From Mermis nigrescens (taxonomy: Eukaryota; Nematoda; Enoplea; Mermithida; Mermithidae), in contig JAVLUZ010000167.1 in NCBI GenBank assembly GCA_036768485.1, positions 496,001 through 560,000 on the forward strand: a DNA stretch of 64,000 bases, in the 5' to 3' direction. A program made the translations under genes and the position numbers. The notes beneath the pieces were generated by a model. It was not told the origin of the DNA and ran no database searches. It saw only the letters and a program-made list of their open reading frames with translations. Shown here piece by piece: positions 62,746-64,000 of the stretch. Numbering within the stretch: position 1 is the first letter of the stretch; each line of letters begins with the position of its first letter.

Positions 62746-64000
62746 GTAGCTCAAGGCTTTATGTAATTTATTGAAGAAACATGCCTGTTTGCTGCGCGTA
62801 TTTAAGTGATCGTATTTGTAATAGTACGTAAAGTATAATATTCAGCCGTCTGAGGCATTAAGGAAAGTCATAAATTGTTCTTGGGACTATAAAAAGATAT
62901 GTTATAATGAGTTTTCAAATTGAGGACATTGTGGAAAAATATAAAAACGAGCGATTGCTTCAACTACTTCAACTCTTATGTGTATTGTATCGGAATGGGA
63001 CGTTTCGGCGCCACACTCTTTGTAATATTATTAATTATTTACATTTCATTTATTATTGAAGTATAGTACATATTCTGAAAGTCCATTTAATTCTCAATGT
63101 GATGGTATAAATTACTTTCAGATTATCTTTGAATTGAGTGAGATAATTGAATGCATTTAAAATTACACTGGATTTTCTACAGTTTTTCAGTCGTACACAA
63201 ATGAATACTCTTCGAATCAAAAAGAACAATGATACTATTTTGTAGCTCGAGAACCTGCTTTCTGAATAGGTATATAATTTATCGTAAAATGGCTTCAAAA
63301 TTGATATAATTAGAATAATTTATAAGTTGCTGGCGCTGAAACGGCGGCGCCAAAACGTCGTAGACCGATAGTGTATGCAGCAACCATATCCAGGATTCGA
63401 TCAGGGGGGCGGGCCCAACTTAAATCAGTCTATATCTTGGAAAATTCGCTGGGGTAGGTCGTAAAAACCGCATTTTTTGACGTTTTTCGACATGCTCGAT
63501 CCATTAAGGTCATAAAATTCGAACTTTTTTCGACAAAAAATTTTCTCACCTGAAAAGCTATATAAAAAGTATGATTTATGGTCGCGACTCGCCATTGAGC
63601 CAAAATGATGTAAATACTTCACATCCGGCGTGAAGCGCCGAAAATTTGAATATTTTTACGACTAAGACATTCAATTTTTCGATCTTTTCGTGCAAAATCT
63701 GGCCTTTGAAAATTTTTCGCGACCAAGAAGGGCGCGACCGCCCCCTCTCTTAAATATGGCCCTGAGATTATGTATTATGTAGTTTCGCGATGGCTTACAA
63801 AAGTAAATCAAACTGTTAGAGCGCAGAAGTACATTGTTTGTATATTTATTCATAGTTGCGTTTGATCTTGGACATAAAACGCTAAGATTGGAAAATTGTG
63901 TGTTTTTTATTTTATTTAGTGCGTATTTTGCAGTGAGAAAGGAACTGCGTAAGTGACTTAAATACGTATAAGCTCAGTGTAGTAGTGTTGCTTAGTAATG
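62746..64000. other. Right edge, THOC5 end not found
   Basis: A family F MITE occupies 63385-63766. I looked for the conserved THOC5 C-terminal exon and did not find a convincing one; it probably lies beyond 64000. Confidence 0.5.
63385..63766 (-). mobile_element. Family F MITE, copy 5
   Basis: ATCCAGGATTCGATCAGGG to CTTAAATATGGCCCTG, with CCGGCGTGAAGCGCCG at 63626. Between THOC5 exon 15 and the right edge. Confidence 0.82.

Noticed and set aside
63905..63950. THOC5 terminal exon after attttgcag
   Set aside because: In the required phase it begins with TGA, and the peptide does not resemble the THOC5 end.
1..64000. CRISPR arrays, bacterial operons, rRNA genes
   Set aside because: None seen; the repeats are dispersed eukaryotic elements without regular spacers.

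Overview
The window is animal nuclear DNA and AT-rich. Three conserved genes, all on the + strand, are spread over short exons with canonical splice sites and embedded in dense transposon debris. There are no operons, ribosome binding sites or CRISPR arrays. The Merlin protein I assemble (630 residues) is close in length to the fly protein (about 635) and ends in an insect-like [11 protein letters not shown]. The retroelements and hAT, mariner and pogo remnants also fit an arthropod or other ecdysozoan, but the species cannot be named from the sequence.

Layout. 1-2443: the last coding exon of CNOT9 (CCR4-NOT subunit 9; the rest lies left of the window), with nested MITEs. 2444-14404: repeats only, dominated by a 6.3 kb block (3347-9690) in which a TIR element with a perfect 8-bp target duplication is filled by two CR1/L2-like LINEs, then three large inverted-repeat elements (9832-10370, 10571-12004, about 12443-12958). 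14405-38109: the complete coding sequence of Merlin/NF2 in 14 exons, every exon phase-compatible with the next. 38110-41954: spacer with a MITE inside a MITE inside a MITE. 41955-about 62745: THOC5 (THO/TREX mRNA-export subunit), 15 exons found; the last part of the protein lies beyond the exons I could find, probably past the right edge. One GC-AG intron, two introns of 62-65 bp and a 33-nt exon are seen. One junction (exon 11 to 12) is out of phase, so a small exon is missing from my model.

Merlin is a FERM-domain scaffold upstream of Hippo signalling. THOC5 works in nuclear mRNA export and CNOT9 in mRNA decay, so the genes do not form a pathway. NF2 and THOC5 are also close neighbours in human (22q12), which suggests old linkage.

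The most unusual material is in the repeats. At least eight short families leave 8-bp target duplications that can be read directly, many of them perfect. Several otherwise dissimilar families carry the same core palindrome, CGGCGCTTCGCGCCG, whose other strand contains GCGAAGC, a DNA sequence known to fold into an exceptionally stable mini-hairpin. A LINE has ORF1 and ORF2 in one frame separated only by a TAG. A foldback element combines TIRs, an 8-bp duplication, a tRNA-like module and a long hairpin.
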